From Ramlibacter sp. (GTDB taxonomy: Bacteria; Pseudomonadota; Gammaproteobacteria; Burkholderiales; Burkholderiaceae_C), in assembly GCF_028291745.1 (NCBI RefSeq), contig NZ_JAQGNQ010000143.1:1-51017 (forward strand): a stretch of 51,017 bases of DNA. The letters are read 5' to 3'. The notes beneath the pieces were generated by a model. It was not told the DNA's origin. It was given only the letters and a program-made list of their open reading frames with translations, and ran no database searches. The stretch's first letter is position 1, and each line of letters starts with the position of its first letter. This document shows positions 28,018 to 36,670 of the stretch, one piece after another. A program made the translations under genes and the position numbers.

Positions 28018-28974
28018 ATGGAAAACAAGGCACATGCGATGGCCGCGGGCATCTTCGTGGCGCTGCTGACGGCGCTGGTGCTGGGGCTGGCCGCCTGGCT
28101 CACGCGCGACACGGGCAAGCACGACCCGTACGAGATCTCCACCCGGGAGTCCATCACCGGACTGGCGGAGCAGGCGCCGGTGCGCTTTCGCGGCGTCGAC
28201 GTCGGCAAGGTCAAGCGCGTGGGCTTCGATCCCAAGGTGCAGGGCAACGTGCTGATCCGGCTCGATGTCGACCGCGATGCGCCGCTCACGCGCGGCACCT
28301 TCGCCACCCTCAGCTACCAGGGCGTTACCGGCGCGGCGTTCATCCAACTTGACGACGAGGGCAAGCCAGCGCCGCGCCTCGTCCCCAACGACCAGGTGCC
28401 GCCGCGCATCCCGCTGCGCCCCGGCCTGCTCGCGCGGCTGGAGGAGCGAGGCGAGGCGATCCTCGACCAGGTGCAGCAGGTGACGACGCGCGTCAACACG
28501 CTGCTGGGCGAGCCGAACCAGAAGCGCATCGCCAGCGCGCTTGACAACTTCAGTCGGGCGGCCGACAACACGCAGCAGCTGGCCGCCAACATCAACGCCA
28601 CGGTCACGCGCAAGCTCGATCCCGCGCTGGACCAGGCGACGGTGACCTTGCGCGGCGCGCAGCGCACGGTGGACCAGGTCGGCGCCGCCGCCACGCAGTT
28701 CGGGCAGACGGCGCAGCGGCTCAATGCCTCGGGCGGCCCGATCGATCGCCTCTCGGACGGCACCGATGCGCTGTCGCATGCCGCCGAGACCTTCGGCGCG
28801 ACGACGCTGCCGCGCATCAACCAGGCGACCGAGCAGACCACGCGCACGATGCGCACGCTCGATCGCGCCGCCACCGACTTGACGGAGAACCCGCAGATGC
28901 TGATCTACGGCGAGGGCACGCCGCGGCCCGGCCCCGGCGAACCCGGCTTCCAGGCCCAGGGGGCGCGGCGATGA
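28018..28974 (+). CDS. MlaD-family protein with MCE domain
   Basis: A 318-residue protein: short cytoplasmic start, one membrane helix (about 9-27), one MCE domain (about 38-115, VRFRGVDVGKVKRVGFDP ... LSYQGVTGAAFIQL), then a long alpha-helical/coiled-coil tail (about 140-290) rich in Gln, Ala and Thr. The domain order is that of MlaD-like substrate-binding hexamers whose helices form a tunnel. It is anchored in the inner membrane facing the periplasm. GTAGAACGC precedes ATG 28018 with weak SD; the stop overlaps the lipoprotein start (ATGA). Confidence 0.92.
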   Translation: MENKAHAMAAGIFVALLTALVLGLAAWLTRDTGKHDPYEISTRESITGLAEQAPVRFRGVDVGKVKRVGFDPKVQGNVLIRLDVDRDAPLTRGTFATLSYQGVTGAAFIQLDDEGKPAPRLVPNDQVPPRIPLRPGLLARLEERGEAILDQVQQVTTRVNTLLGEPNQKRIASALDNFSRAADNTQQLAANINATVTRKLDPALDQATVTLRGAQRTVDQVGAAATQFGQTAQRLNASGGPIDRLSDGTDALSHAAETFGATTLPRINQATEQTTRTMRTLDRAATDLTENPQMLIYGEGTPRPGPGEPGFQAQGARR

Positions 28975-29591
28975 GGTGGGGCGCTTGCGTGCTCCTGCTG
29001 GCCACTGCGCTGGCCGGTTGCAAGGCGCTGCCGGACAAGCCGCAGCACCAGACCATGTACGACTTCGGGCCGACCGCTCCCTATGAAGGCACGGTCTCGG
29101 CACAGCGCCCCGCGCTGCTGCTGCCCGATGTGGAGGCGAGCGGCATCCTGGAGACGTCGGCGCTGCTCTATCGCCTGGGCTACCAGGACCCGCACCAGCT
29201 GCTGCCCTATGCCTTCGCCCGCTGGAGCGCGCCACCGGGGCAGCTGCTGCGCCAGCGGCTGCGCGACGTGCTGGGGCGCGACCGGCCGGTGCTGGATAAC
29301 GCCGGCGGCGCAGCGCTGACCCGCCGCGGCGCCACGCCGCCGCCGGTGCTGCGGGTGGAGCTGGAGGAGTTCAGCCAGCTGTTCGACGGGCCCGGCGACA
29401 GCAAGGGCGTGCTGCGCCTGCGCTGCACCTTGCTGGAAAACACCGCCGGCGGCGAGCGCCTGGTGGCGCAGCGCAGCTTCGACGTGCAGCGGCCGGCGCC
29501 CAGCGCCGATGCGGCCGGGGGCGTGCGCGCGCTCACTGCCGCCACCGAAGCCGCCGCGCAGGAGATCGCTGCCTGGTTGCGGCAGCCCTGA
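28971..29591 (+). CDS. ABC-type transport auxiliary lipoprotein (PqiC-like)
   Basis: A 206-residue lipoprotein with lipobox ALAGC (Cys 17). The body resembles the ABC_trans_aux/PqiC domain: YDFGPTAP at the start, ALLLPDVEASGILETSALLYRLGY, then WSAPPGQLLRQRLRDVL and LRVELEEFSQLFDGP. Such proteins sit at the outer membrane and complete MCE-type lipid transport systems. Start ATG 28971 overlaps the MCE gene stop. Confidence 0.87.
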   Translation: MRWGACVLLLATALAGCKALPDKPQHQTMYDFGPTAPYEGTVSAQRPALLLPDVEASGILETSALLYRLGYQDPHQLLPYAFARWSAPPGQLLRQRLRDVLGRDRPVLDNAGGAALTRRGATPPPVLRVELEEFSQLFDGPGDSKGVLRLRCTLLENTAGGERLVAQRSFDVQRPAPSADAAGGVRALTAATEAAAQEIAAWLRQP

Positions 29592-29596
29592 ACACC

Positions 29597-30151
29597 ATGA
29601 TGATGCGACCGCTCGACGAACGCATCCGCGAGGCCGGACTCGAGGTCGTGGGCTGCTGCGATCGCCTGTCGCACTGGCCCGGCCTGATGCAGAACAGCTT
29701 CCTGCTGGAGGACTTCACGGCCGAGGAAGCGGACGTGCTGGGCTCGCTGATGCTGCGCGTGCGCGCACAGCCGGGGCAGATGCTGATCGTCGAAGGCGAC
29801 GCGGAAGAATGGATGATGCTGCTGCTGTGCGGCACCGTGGACGTGGGCAAGCGCATCGGCCGCGAGGCCGAACGCGAGGAGCGCGGCGACAACACGCGCC
29901 TGGCCGTCCTGCGGCCGGGAACGGTGCTGGGCGAGATGTCGATGTTCGATGGCGAGCCGCGCTATGCCAGCTGCTGGGCGTTGTCGGAAGTGGAAGCGGC
30001 GGTGCTCGACCAAGCCGCGGTGGGCCGCCTGATCAAGGCGCGCCCGGACATCGGGGCCAAACTGCTGATCAAGCTGACTCAGTTGCTGGCGCAACGATTG
30101 CGCAACATCAGCGTGCAGCTGGTGAAGGTGCTGCATCGCGAAACGGGCTGA
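29597..30151 (+). CDS. cyclic-nucleotide-binding domain protein without DNA-binding domain
   Basis: A 184-residue protein made of one cNMP-binding beta-roll (about residues 35-150: FTAEEADVLGSLM ... PGQMLIVEGDAEEWMMLLLCGTVDVGKRI ... LRPGTVLGEMSMFDGEPRYASCWAL) closed by a C-terminal helix. Unlike Crp/Fnr there is no helix-turn-helix after the domain, so it is not a DNA-binding regulator by itself. It is 5 bases after the transporter lipoprotein gene, so it may control or sense that system. The phosphate-binding cassette GEMSMFDGEPRYAS has the Arg but not a perfect match; ligand unknown. Confidence 0.85.
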   Translation: MMMRPLDERIREAGLEVVGCCDRLSHWPGLMQNSFLLEDFTAEEADVLGSLMLRVRAQPGQMLIVEGDAEEWMMLLLCGTVDVGKRIGREAEREERGDNTRLAVLRPGTVLGEMSMFDGEPRYASCWALSEVEAAVLDQAAVGRLIKARPDIGAKLLIKLTQLLAQRLRNISVQLVKVLHRETG

Positions 30152-30174
30152 ACGGCCCGGCGAAGGAGGACGAC

Positions 30175-31152
<978 letters not shown>

Positions 31153-31170
31153 GTCGCCGCACGGCCATGT

Positions 31171-31201
31171 GATTGCGGGCTGCGCCCGCGATCCACAACG
31201 G
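31171..31201. repeat. REP-like palindrome (half element, degenerate)
   Basis: ATTGCGGGC-TGC-GCCCGCGAT followed by CCACAACGGCG, the same hairpin-plus-tail order as in the elements at 2454 and 17883. It sits between the acuI and DMT-transporter genes. Confidence 0.55.
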
Positions 31202-31235
31202 CGTGGCCGCGCGCTCCCCTATAGTGGCCGGGCGC

Positions 31236-32186
31236 ATGCATTCCGCCCAGCCTTCACCGCGCGCTCGCCGCAACCGCCTCTTGCGCCACGCCAGCGTGGC
31301 GCAGCGGCGCGCGCTGCGCCTGCCCGGCGATGTCCGCGCGCTGCTCTGGTCCGGCACCTCGGGGCTGGTGTTCGTGGTGCTCAACGCGATCATGCGGCAG
31401 CTCGCGGTGACGCTCGGCACCTCGCAGACGCAGTTCCTGCGCTACCTGATGGGGCTGCTGGTGATGCTGCCGCTGGTGCTGCGCGCCGGCCCGCGCAGCT
31501 TCTGGCCGCACAACGTGGTGGGGCAGTTCACGCGCGGCGGCATTCACACCGTGGCCCTGGTGCTTTGGTTCATGGCGCTGTCGCACATCACCATTGCCGA
31601 GACCACGGCCATCAGCTTCACGACGCCGATCTTCATCATGCTGGGTGCGCTGCTGGTCTTCCGCGAGCCGATGCGCTGGCCGCTCTGGCTGGCCGCGGGC
31701 ATCGGCTTCGGCGGCGTGCTGATCGTGGTGGCGCCCAAGCTCGGTGGCGCGGGCGGCAGCTACAGCCTGCTGATGCTGGCCTCCTCGCCGGTGTTCGCGG
31801 CCTCCTATCTCATGACGAAGGCGCTCACCCGCTACGAGCGCGCCGAGGTGATCGTCGTCTGGCAGGCGATCAGCGTGACGGCCCTCAGCCTGCCGCTCGC
31901 ACTGTGGCATTGGCACGCGCCCACGCCCGGTCAGTGGGCGACCTGCCTGGTGTGCGGCATGCTGGGAAGCACGGGGCACTACTGCCTGACCCGCTCCTAT
32001 GCGGCCGCTAACATCTCGGCGACGCAGTCGGTCAAATTCCTCGACCTGGTCTGGGCCACCCTGATCGGCTGGCTGGCCTTCGGCGACCAACCAAGCCGCT
32101 CGACCCTCATCGGCGGCCTGGTGATCTGCGGCTCGACCCTGTGGATCGCGCGGCGGGAGGCGCGGGGGGCGCGTCAGGGCGGTTGA
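31236..32186 (+). CDS. DMT-superfamily transporter (EamA domain)
   Basis: A 316-residue permease with ten helices in two EamA repeats, of the RhtA/YdcZ-like drug/metabolite exporter type. Marks: ETTAISFTTPIFIMLGALLVFREPMRW and the second-half TQSVKFLDLVWATLIGWLAFGDQPS. ATG 31236 chosen as start; it is only about 10 bases after a TATAGT (31220-31225) that could be a -10, so the mRNA may be nearly leaderless. The first in-frame Met at 31173 lies in the repeat. Substrate unknown. Confidence 0.87.
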   Translation: MHSAQPSPRARRNRLLRHASVAQRRALRLPGDVRALLWSGTSGLVFVVLNAIMRQLAVTLGTSQTQFLRYLMGLLVMLPLVLRAGPRSFWPHNVVGQFTRGGIHTVALVLWFMALSHITIAETTAISFTTPIFIMLGALLVFREPMRWPLWLAAGIGFGGVLIVVAPKLGGAGGSYSLLMLASSPVFAASYLMTKALTRYERAEVIVVWQAISVTALSLPLALWHWHAPTPGQWATCLVCGMLGSTGHYCLTRSYAAANISATQSVKFLDLVWATLIGWLAFGDQPSRSTLIGGLVICGSTLWIARREARGARQGG

Positions 32187-32204
32187 ATTCGGACATCCGG
32201 ACAT

Positions 32205-32380
32205 CCGGACGCAGAAGACGCAAAAGCTACGCAGAAAGCGCAAAAGGAAAGCCATTTCAAATGGTTCTCCTCGGGACCAGGTGCCGCGCGAATCAACACG
32301 CAGGGCACGCAAGGACCGCAGAGAAGTGCTTTCGAGGTCTTCTGCGCATTCTGCGCAACTTCTGCGTCTTCTGCGTCCGG
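32205..32380. repeat. 176-bp long imperfect hairpin, TTCTGCGTCCGG family, copy 2
   Basis: Same terminal words as 21360-21467 (CCGGACGCAGAA / TTCTGCGTCCGG) with a longer central part. Directly before it is a tandem GGACATCC GGACATCC GGAC. It separates convergent genes (DMT transporter and 5'-nucleotidase). Confidence 0.72.
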
Positions 32381-32407
32381 ATGCTGGTCTTTCGCCGTCC
32401 GACCCCC

Positions 32408-33325
32408 TCAAACCATCACGTTCGCGATCCCCGCTGCCACATGCCCCGACGGCACATGCAACGCTGCGTGCGTCACATGCCGCGTCTGGTCGTCGAAGAA
32501 GAAATCGGGTTCGAATTCGCGCAGGAATTCGCCCTTGGGCAGGCCGCCCAGGAACATCGCTTCGTCGACGTCGATCTTCCAGTCCATCAGCGTGCGGATC
32601 GCGCGTTCGTGCGCCGGCGCGCTGCGCGCCGTGACCAGCGCCGTGCGCACGCGCATCTGCGGATTGCTCGCCTGCTGCAGCCGGTGCAGCGCCGTCAGCA
32701 GCGGCTTGAAGGGGCCGTCCGGCAGCGGCTGCGTGGCCTTGCTCGATTCGTGTTCCTGGAAGGCCTCCAGCCCGCGGGCCTGAAACACCTGCTCCGCCTC
32801 GTCGGAGAACAGCACCGCGTCGCCGTCGAAGGCGATGCGCACTTCCTTCGGATGCGTGGCGCTGGCCAGCACCGACTCGGTCAGCACGCGCGCCGCCGGA
32901 AAGCCCGCGGCCAGCGCGCCGCGCACGTCGTCGGCATTGGCCGAGAGGAACAGCGTCGCCTTCAGCGGCCGCAGGTAGCCGAAAGGCGAGCGGCCCTGTG
33001 TGAACACGCCGCGCTGCAGGGCTATGTCGTTGGCCTGCGCGGAGCGGAACACGCGCATGCCCGAGACCGGGTCGTTGCGCGAGAGCACGACCACCTCCAC
33101 CCGCTGCATGCCCGCATCGTTGAAGGCCAGCAGCTTCTTCACCAGCGAGAAGGCGATGCCCGGCTTGGCGGGGCGGTCGAGGCGTTCGAACTGCAGCCGC
33201 ATGTAGCCGGTGGCATCGCCGCCTTCGAAGACACGGTTCTCCTCCTCGAAGTCGAACAGGGCGCGCGAGGAGATCGCCACCACCAGCTTGTCGTCGAGGG
33301 TTGGCGCGGCCACTATCGCACCCAC
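32408..33325 (-). CDS. 5'-nucleotidase (cytosolic 5'-nucleotidase I family)
   Basis: A 305-residue protein of the 5'-nucleotidase family (PF06189), HAD-like phosphatases that hydrolyse nucleoside monophosphates. Marks: VVAISSRALFDFEEE near the N-terminus (the HAD Asp motif is in ISSRALFDF), NDAGMQRVEVVVLSRNDP, VRIAFDGDAVLFSDEAE, and FLGGLPKGEFLREFEPDFFFDDQ, whose acidic residues would bind Mg. The GTG at 33325 overlaps gspF by 13 bases; GTG 33313, one base overlap, is an alternative. It is the second gene of a two-gene unit with gspF. Confidence 0.9.
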   Translation of the reverse strand: MGAIVAAPTLDDKLVVAISSRALFDFEEENRVFEGGDATGYMRLQFERLDRPAKPGIAFSLVKKLLAFNDAGMQRVEVVVLSRNDPVSGMRVFRSAQANDIALQRGVFTQGRSPFGYLRPLKATLFLSANADDVRGALAAGFPAARVLTESVLASATHPKEVRIAFDGDAVLFSDEAEQVFQARGLEAFQEHESSKATQPLPDGPFKPLLTALHRLQQASNPQMRVRTALVTARSAPAHERAIRTLMDWKIDVDEAMFLGGLPKGEFLREFEPDFFFDDQTRHVTHAALHVPSGHVAAGIANVMV

Positions 33326-34536
33326 TGGTTCAGCTGGATGATGGGCAGCAGCACCGCCAGCACGATCAGCATCACGATCAGCCCCATACCGACGATCAGC
33401 AGCGGCTCCAGCAGCGTGGCCAGCTGCATGGCACGGCGCTGCACTTCCGCCGACAGCTGCGTCGCTGCGCGCTGCAGCATCAGGTGCAACTGGCCGGTCT
33501 GTTCGCCCAGGCGCGCGAACATCGACAGCAGTCCTGGAAAGCGCTTCTTCTGCGCCAGCGCGGAAGCCAGCGGTGCGCCTTCGCGCACCAGCACCAGCGC
33601 GTCGAGCGCATCGGCGCGCATGGCGCGATTGCCCAGCGTCTCGGCCGCGGCCTGCAGCGCTTTCAGGATAGGCACGCCGGCGCCGGCCAGCATCGCCAGC
33701 GTGCCGGCAAAGCGCGCCGCGTTGTAGCCGCGCGAGAGCCGGCCCACCAGCGGCAGGTTCAGCCAGCCGGCATCGAAGCGCTCGCGGAAAGCGGGGTTGC
33801 GCAGCGCCAGCCGCAGCAGGCCAAAGCCCGCGGCCAGCGCGGCCAGCACCGCAAGTCCCCAGCTGCGCACGAAGGCGCTGATCGCCAGCATCACCACGGT
33901 CAGCACCGGCAGCGCGTGCTTGGTGCCGACGAACACGCTGGCCACCTGCGGCACCACGTACGTCATCAGCAGCAGCACGATCACGACGGCCGCCAGCGTG
34001 ACGATCGCCGGATAGAGCGTCGCGGCCAGCAGCTTGGCGTTGAGCGCCTGCCGCTCCTCGAGGTCGTCCGCCAGCCGTTCCAGCACGGCGCCCAGGTGGC
34101 CGCTCTGCTCGCCCGCGCCGACCACGGCGACGTAGATATCGGGGAACTCGCGCGGAAAGCGCGCCAGCGCCTTGCCGAACGAGGAGCCGGCATTGACCTC
34201 GGCGCGCAAGGCGGCCAGCAGGTGGTGCAACTGCTGGTTCTCGGCCTCGTCGGCCAGCGCCGTGAGGGCGCGCTCCAGCGTGAGGCCGGAGCCGACCAGG
34301 CCGGCCAGCTGGCGCGTCCAGATCGCCAGGCCGGTGGCGCTGAAGACGGCGCGCTGGAACAGCACGATAGGCGCGGAACTGCCGGGCGTCTCGCCGGAGC
34401 CCACGGGGCGGACCTCGAGCGGCACCAGTGCGCGACCGCGCAGCAGGCCGCGCGCGGCCCGCGCGGTGTCGGCCTCGATCACGCCCTTCTGGGTGGCGCC
34501 CTCCGGGTCCAGTGCCTCGAATGCATATGCAGGCAT
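33313..34536 (-). CDS. type II secretion / type IV pilus-like inner-membrane platform protein (GspF family)
   Basis: A 407-residue GspF/PilC-type protein with two repeated T2SSF domains (about residues 75-195 and 275-395), each followed by a membrane helix. Marks: FTRQLAGLVGSGLTLERALTAL-type RQLAGLVGSGLTLERAL, SFGKALARFPREFPDIYVAVVGAGEQSG and FAGTLAMLAGAGVPILKALQAA. It is normally placed next to gspE and pseudopilin genes, which are absent here; the only partner is the 5'-nucleotidase. ATG 34536 is the start; upstream is intergenic. Confidence 0.93.
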   Translation of the reverse strand: MPAYAFEALDPEGATQKGVIEADTARAARGLLRGRALVPLEVRPVGSGETPGSSAPIVLFQRAVFSATGLAIWTRQLAGLVGSGLTLERALTALADEAENQQLHHLLAALRAEVNAGSSFGKALARFPREFPDIYVAVVGAGEQSGHLGAVLERLADDLEERQALNAKLLAATLYPAIVTLAAVVIVLLLMTYVVPQVASVFVGTKHALPVLTVVMLAISAFVRSWGLAVLAALAAGFGLLRLALRNPAFRERFDAGWLNLPLVGRLSRGYNAARFAGTLAMLAGAGVPILKALQAAAETLGNRAMRADALDALVLVREGAPLASALAQKKRFPGLLSMFARLGEQTGQLHLMLQRAATQLSAEVQRRAMQLATLLEPLLIVGMGLIVMLIVLAVLLPIIQLNQWVR

Positions 34537-34639
34537 GGCAGGATCATACGGGCGCGGGCCGCCGGGCTCGGGTGTCCGTGCGGCGGCGGCCTACATGGCT
34601 GCGCGCCGCGCTGCGTCAGCATGCGGTCTGCCCCGCATC

Positions 34640-34867
34640 ATGGAGACCACGATGAGCGAGCCCTCGCAAGCCGGCGTCCGCCCGGACCGCATTGATCTCG
34701 ACGACCCGCAGGCCGCGGCGGCCTGGGCCAGGCGCCTGGATGTCACGCCGGAGCAATTGCGCGAAGCCGTTGCCGCGGTGGGCGACCAGGCGGCGGACGT
34801 CGAGATGCACCTGAAGGGCGCCCGCAGCACCACCAACTCGGACCGCGTGCGCGAATTGGGCGGCTGA
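34640..34867 (+). CDS. DUF3606 domain-containing small protein
   Basis: A 75-residue protein (71 if started at ATG 34652). The sequence RIDLDDPQAAAAWARRLDVTPEQLREAVAAVG followed by DVEMHLK is the DUF3606 pattern: a helical acidic protein of about 60-70 residues with unknown function, common in Burkholderiales. Hydrophilic and cytoplasmic. A weak SD precedes both starts. Confidence 0.82.
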   Translation: METTMSEPSQAGVRPDRIDLDDPQAAAAWARRLDVTPEQLREAVAAVGDQAADVEMHLKGARSTTNSDRVRELGG

Positions 34868-34876
34868 CCCGTGCGG

Positions 34877-34969
34877 ATGAAGAGCGTCCTCGCCGCCTTC
34901 GGCGTCGCGCAGGGGGTGCTGGCGCTGCTGTTCGCCCTCGCCAGGCAGGAGGACGACAAGCTCAAGTAG
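34877..34969 (+). CDS. possible 30-residue single-helix membrane protein
   Basis: ATG 34877 opens a 30-codon frame ending TAG at 34969: a short basic start, one hydrophobic helix (SVLAAFGVAQGVLALLFALA) and a charged tail RQEDDKLK. It lies 9 bases after DUF3606 and 25 before the GNAT gene, filling the gap exactly, which supports it as real. No SD stronger than GCGGAT and no comparison available. Confidence 0.35.
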   Translation: MKSVLAAFGVAQGVLALLFALARQEDDKLK

Positions 34970-34994
34970 CGGACCGGCACGCTAGCATTCGCTT

Positions 34995-35552
34995 ATGAGC
35001 GTCCACCTGCCCACCGCTTTGCCCGGGTGCGTGCTGCGCGCTTGGCGCGAGTCCGATCGCGCGGACCTGGTGCGCAATGCCAACGACCGGCGGGTGTGGC
35101 GCAACATGACGCACACCTTCCCGCACCCCTACACCGACGCCGACGCGCAGCTGTGGCTGGCGATTGCGGCCGATCCCGGCGCCAGCATCCAGCTCGCCAT
35201 CGAGGTCGGCGGCCGGACCGCGGGCGGCATAGGCGCAATCGCGGGCGAGGGCATCTTCAGCGCCACGGCGCAGTTCGGTTACTGGCTGGGCGTGCCGTAC
35301 TGGGGCCGCGGCGTCGGCAGCGCCGCAGCCGCGGCGTTGGCCGAACGCATCGCCGTGGAGCAACTCTTCGCACGGCTGGAGGCGCAGGTGTTCCAGTGGA
35401 ACCCGGCCTCCATGCGCGTGCTGGAAAAGGCCGGCTTCACCCGCGAGGCCGCCCTGCGCAGCGCCGCCACGAAGGACGGCCAGTTGATCGACACCGTGCT
35501 GTACGCGCGCGTGCTGCGCAGACCCGGCGGCCCGCCCGCGTCATCAGGGTAA
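34995..35552 (+). CDS. GNAT-family N-acetyltransferase (RimJ/RimL-like)
   Basis: A 185-residue acetyltransferase using acetyl-CoA. The fold marks are LRAWRESDRADLVRNANDRRVWRNM at the start, FGYWLGVPYWGRGVGSAAAAALAE with the acetyl-CoA pyrophosphate-binding loop (WGRGVGSAA), and NPASMRVLEKAGFTREA. The pattern is that of RimJ/RimL-like proteins acting on protein N-termini or small amines; the actual substrate is unknown. ATG 34995 is the natural start. Confidence 0.92.
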   Translation: MSVHLPTALPGCVLRAWRESDRADLVRNANDRRVWRNMTHTFPHPYTDADAQLWLAIAADPGASIQLAIEVGGRTAGGIGAIAGEGIFSATAQFGYWLGVPYWGRGVGSAAAAALAERIAVEQLFARLEAQVFQWNPASMRVLEKAGFTREAALRSAATKDGQLIDTVLYARVLRRPGGPPASSG

Positions 35553-35580
35553 ATTCCCCGACGCGGCGCCCGGCAGTCGA

Positions 35581-35602
35581 CAAGAATTCGGGATCAAGAA
35601 TT
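35581..35602. repeat. 9-bp direct repeat CAAGAATTC
   Basis: CAAGAATTC occurs at 35581-35589 and 35594-35602, spaced by GGAT (13-base period), 18 bases before the GTG start of the substrate-binding lipoprotein gene. Possible binding site for a regulator; equally may be chance. Confidence 0.3.
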
Positions 35603-35619
35603 CCTGAGGAGGAGATATC

Positions 35620-36654
35620 GTGCGTCCCATCAAGATGCTGCTGGCCCTGCTGCTCGGGGTCAGCCTGGTCGCCTGCGGCAGCGGTCCGCAGCCGCAGGTC
35701 ACCGGCGCACCCGAGGCGCGGGCGCCGCTCAAGGAGGTTGTGCAGCTGAAGCTGGTCGTGCTTTCCGGGGGCTTCAACTGGCCGCTCTGGGTCGGCATGT
35801 CGCAGGGCTTCTTCGCCCGCAATGGGGTCGGGGTGAAACTGGAGGCAGCGCCCACTTCCAGTTTTCGGCTGGTCGGCGTGGTGAACGGGACCTTCGACAT
35901 CGCCATGGGTCCGGCCGACGAGACCATCGCCCAGCGGGAAGGACAGGGCACCCAGGGCGTGAACGCCAGCGACCTGGTGATCGTCATGGGCGGCGACGGC
36001 GGCTTCCTCCACCTGGCCTCCGTGCCCGAGGTCCACGGCATCGCCGACCTGCGCGGCAAGGAGCTCTCGGTCGACACGATCAGCACCGGCACCTCCTTCG
36101 TGCTGCGTGAGATGCTGGAGCGCAGCGGCCTGGAGTGGAATCGCGACTACACCACCGTGCCCGCCGGTGCGGTGCAGGAGCGCTATCAGCAGCTGCTGGC
36201 GCGCAAGCACGCGGGCACCATGCTGATGTCGCCGCTGGACGTGATCGGGCGCGAGCAGGGCCTGAACATCCTGGCCGACGTGCCCGGCACCCTGGGCCCC
36301 TACCAGGGCATGGTGGCCTCGGTGCGCCGCCAGTGGGCCCAGCAGAACGAGGCGGCGCTGATCGGCTTCATCCGCGGCTACCGGCAGTCGCTCGAGTGGC
36401 TGTACAACCCGGCGAACCGCGACGCGGCCCTGGCCGTGTTCCGGCGCAACCTCGAGTCCGATGCCGCCACCGCCCAGACGGCGTACCGCCTGCTGGTGGA
36501 TCCGGTCAATGGCTTCGAGCCGCATGCGCGCGTCAACGAGGATGGCCTGCGCACGGTGCTGCGGCTGCGCGAGAAATACGGCCGCCCGGCCAAGAAATTG
36601 CAACCGCTGTCGGCCTACTACGAGCCCCGGTACTACGAGGCCGCGTCGCGCTGA
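35620..36654 (+). CDS. ABC transporter substrate-binding lipoprotein (NMT1/THI5-SsuA-like)
   Basis: A 344-residue lipoprotein: signal peptide with lipobox LVAC (Cys 19), then a periplasmic-binding fold of the SsuA/THI5/NMT1 group (LVVLSGGFNWPLWVGMSQGFFARNGVGVKLE; FDIAMGPADETIAQREG; LRGKELSVDTISTGTSFVLREML). Members bind nitrate, taurine, aliphatic sulfonates, or thiamine precursors. GTG 35620 is well placed after GAGGAGGAG. No permease or ATPase gene is next to it, so it would have to share a transporter encoded elsewhere, or act as a sensor. Confidence 0.85.
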   Translation: MRPIKMLLALLLGVSLVACGSGPQPQVTGAPEARAPLKEVVQLKLVVLSGGFNWPLWVGMSQGFFARNGVGVKLEAAPTSSFRLVGVVNGTFDIAMGPADETIAQREGQGTQGVNASDLVIVMGGDGGFLHLASVPEVHGIADLRGKELSVDTISTGTSFVLREMLERSGLEWNRDYTTVPAGAVQERYQQLLARKHAGTMLMSPLDVIGREQGLNILADVPGTLGPYQGMVASVRRQWAQQNEAALIGFIRGYRQSLEWLYNPANRDAALAVFRRNLESDAATAQTAYRLLVDPVNGFEPHARVNEDGLRTVLRLREKYGRPAKKLQPLSAYYEPRYYEAASR

Positions 36655-36670
36655 GAGACAGGCGCGCAGC

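Noticed and set aside
31173..31235. N-terminal extension of the DMT transporter to the first in-frame Met
   Set aside because: These bases are the REP-like palindrome and its tail; the membrane protein starts naturally at ATG 31236.
33313..34536. gspF as part of a complete secretion locus
   Set aside because: No gspE, gspG or secretin gene is found within the window on either side.
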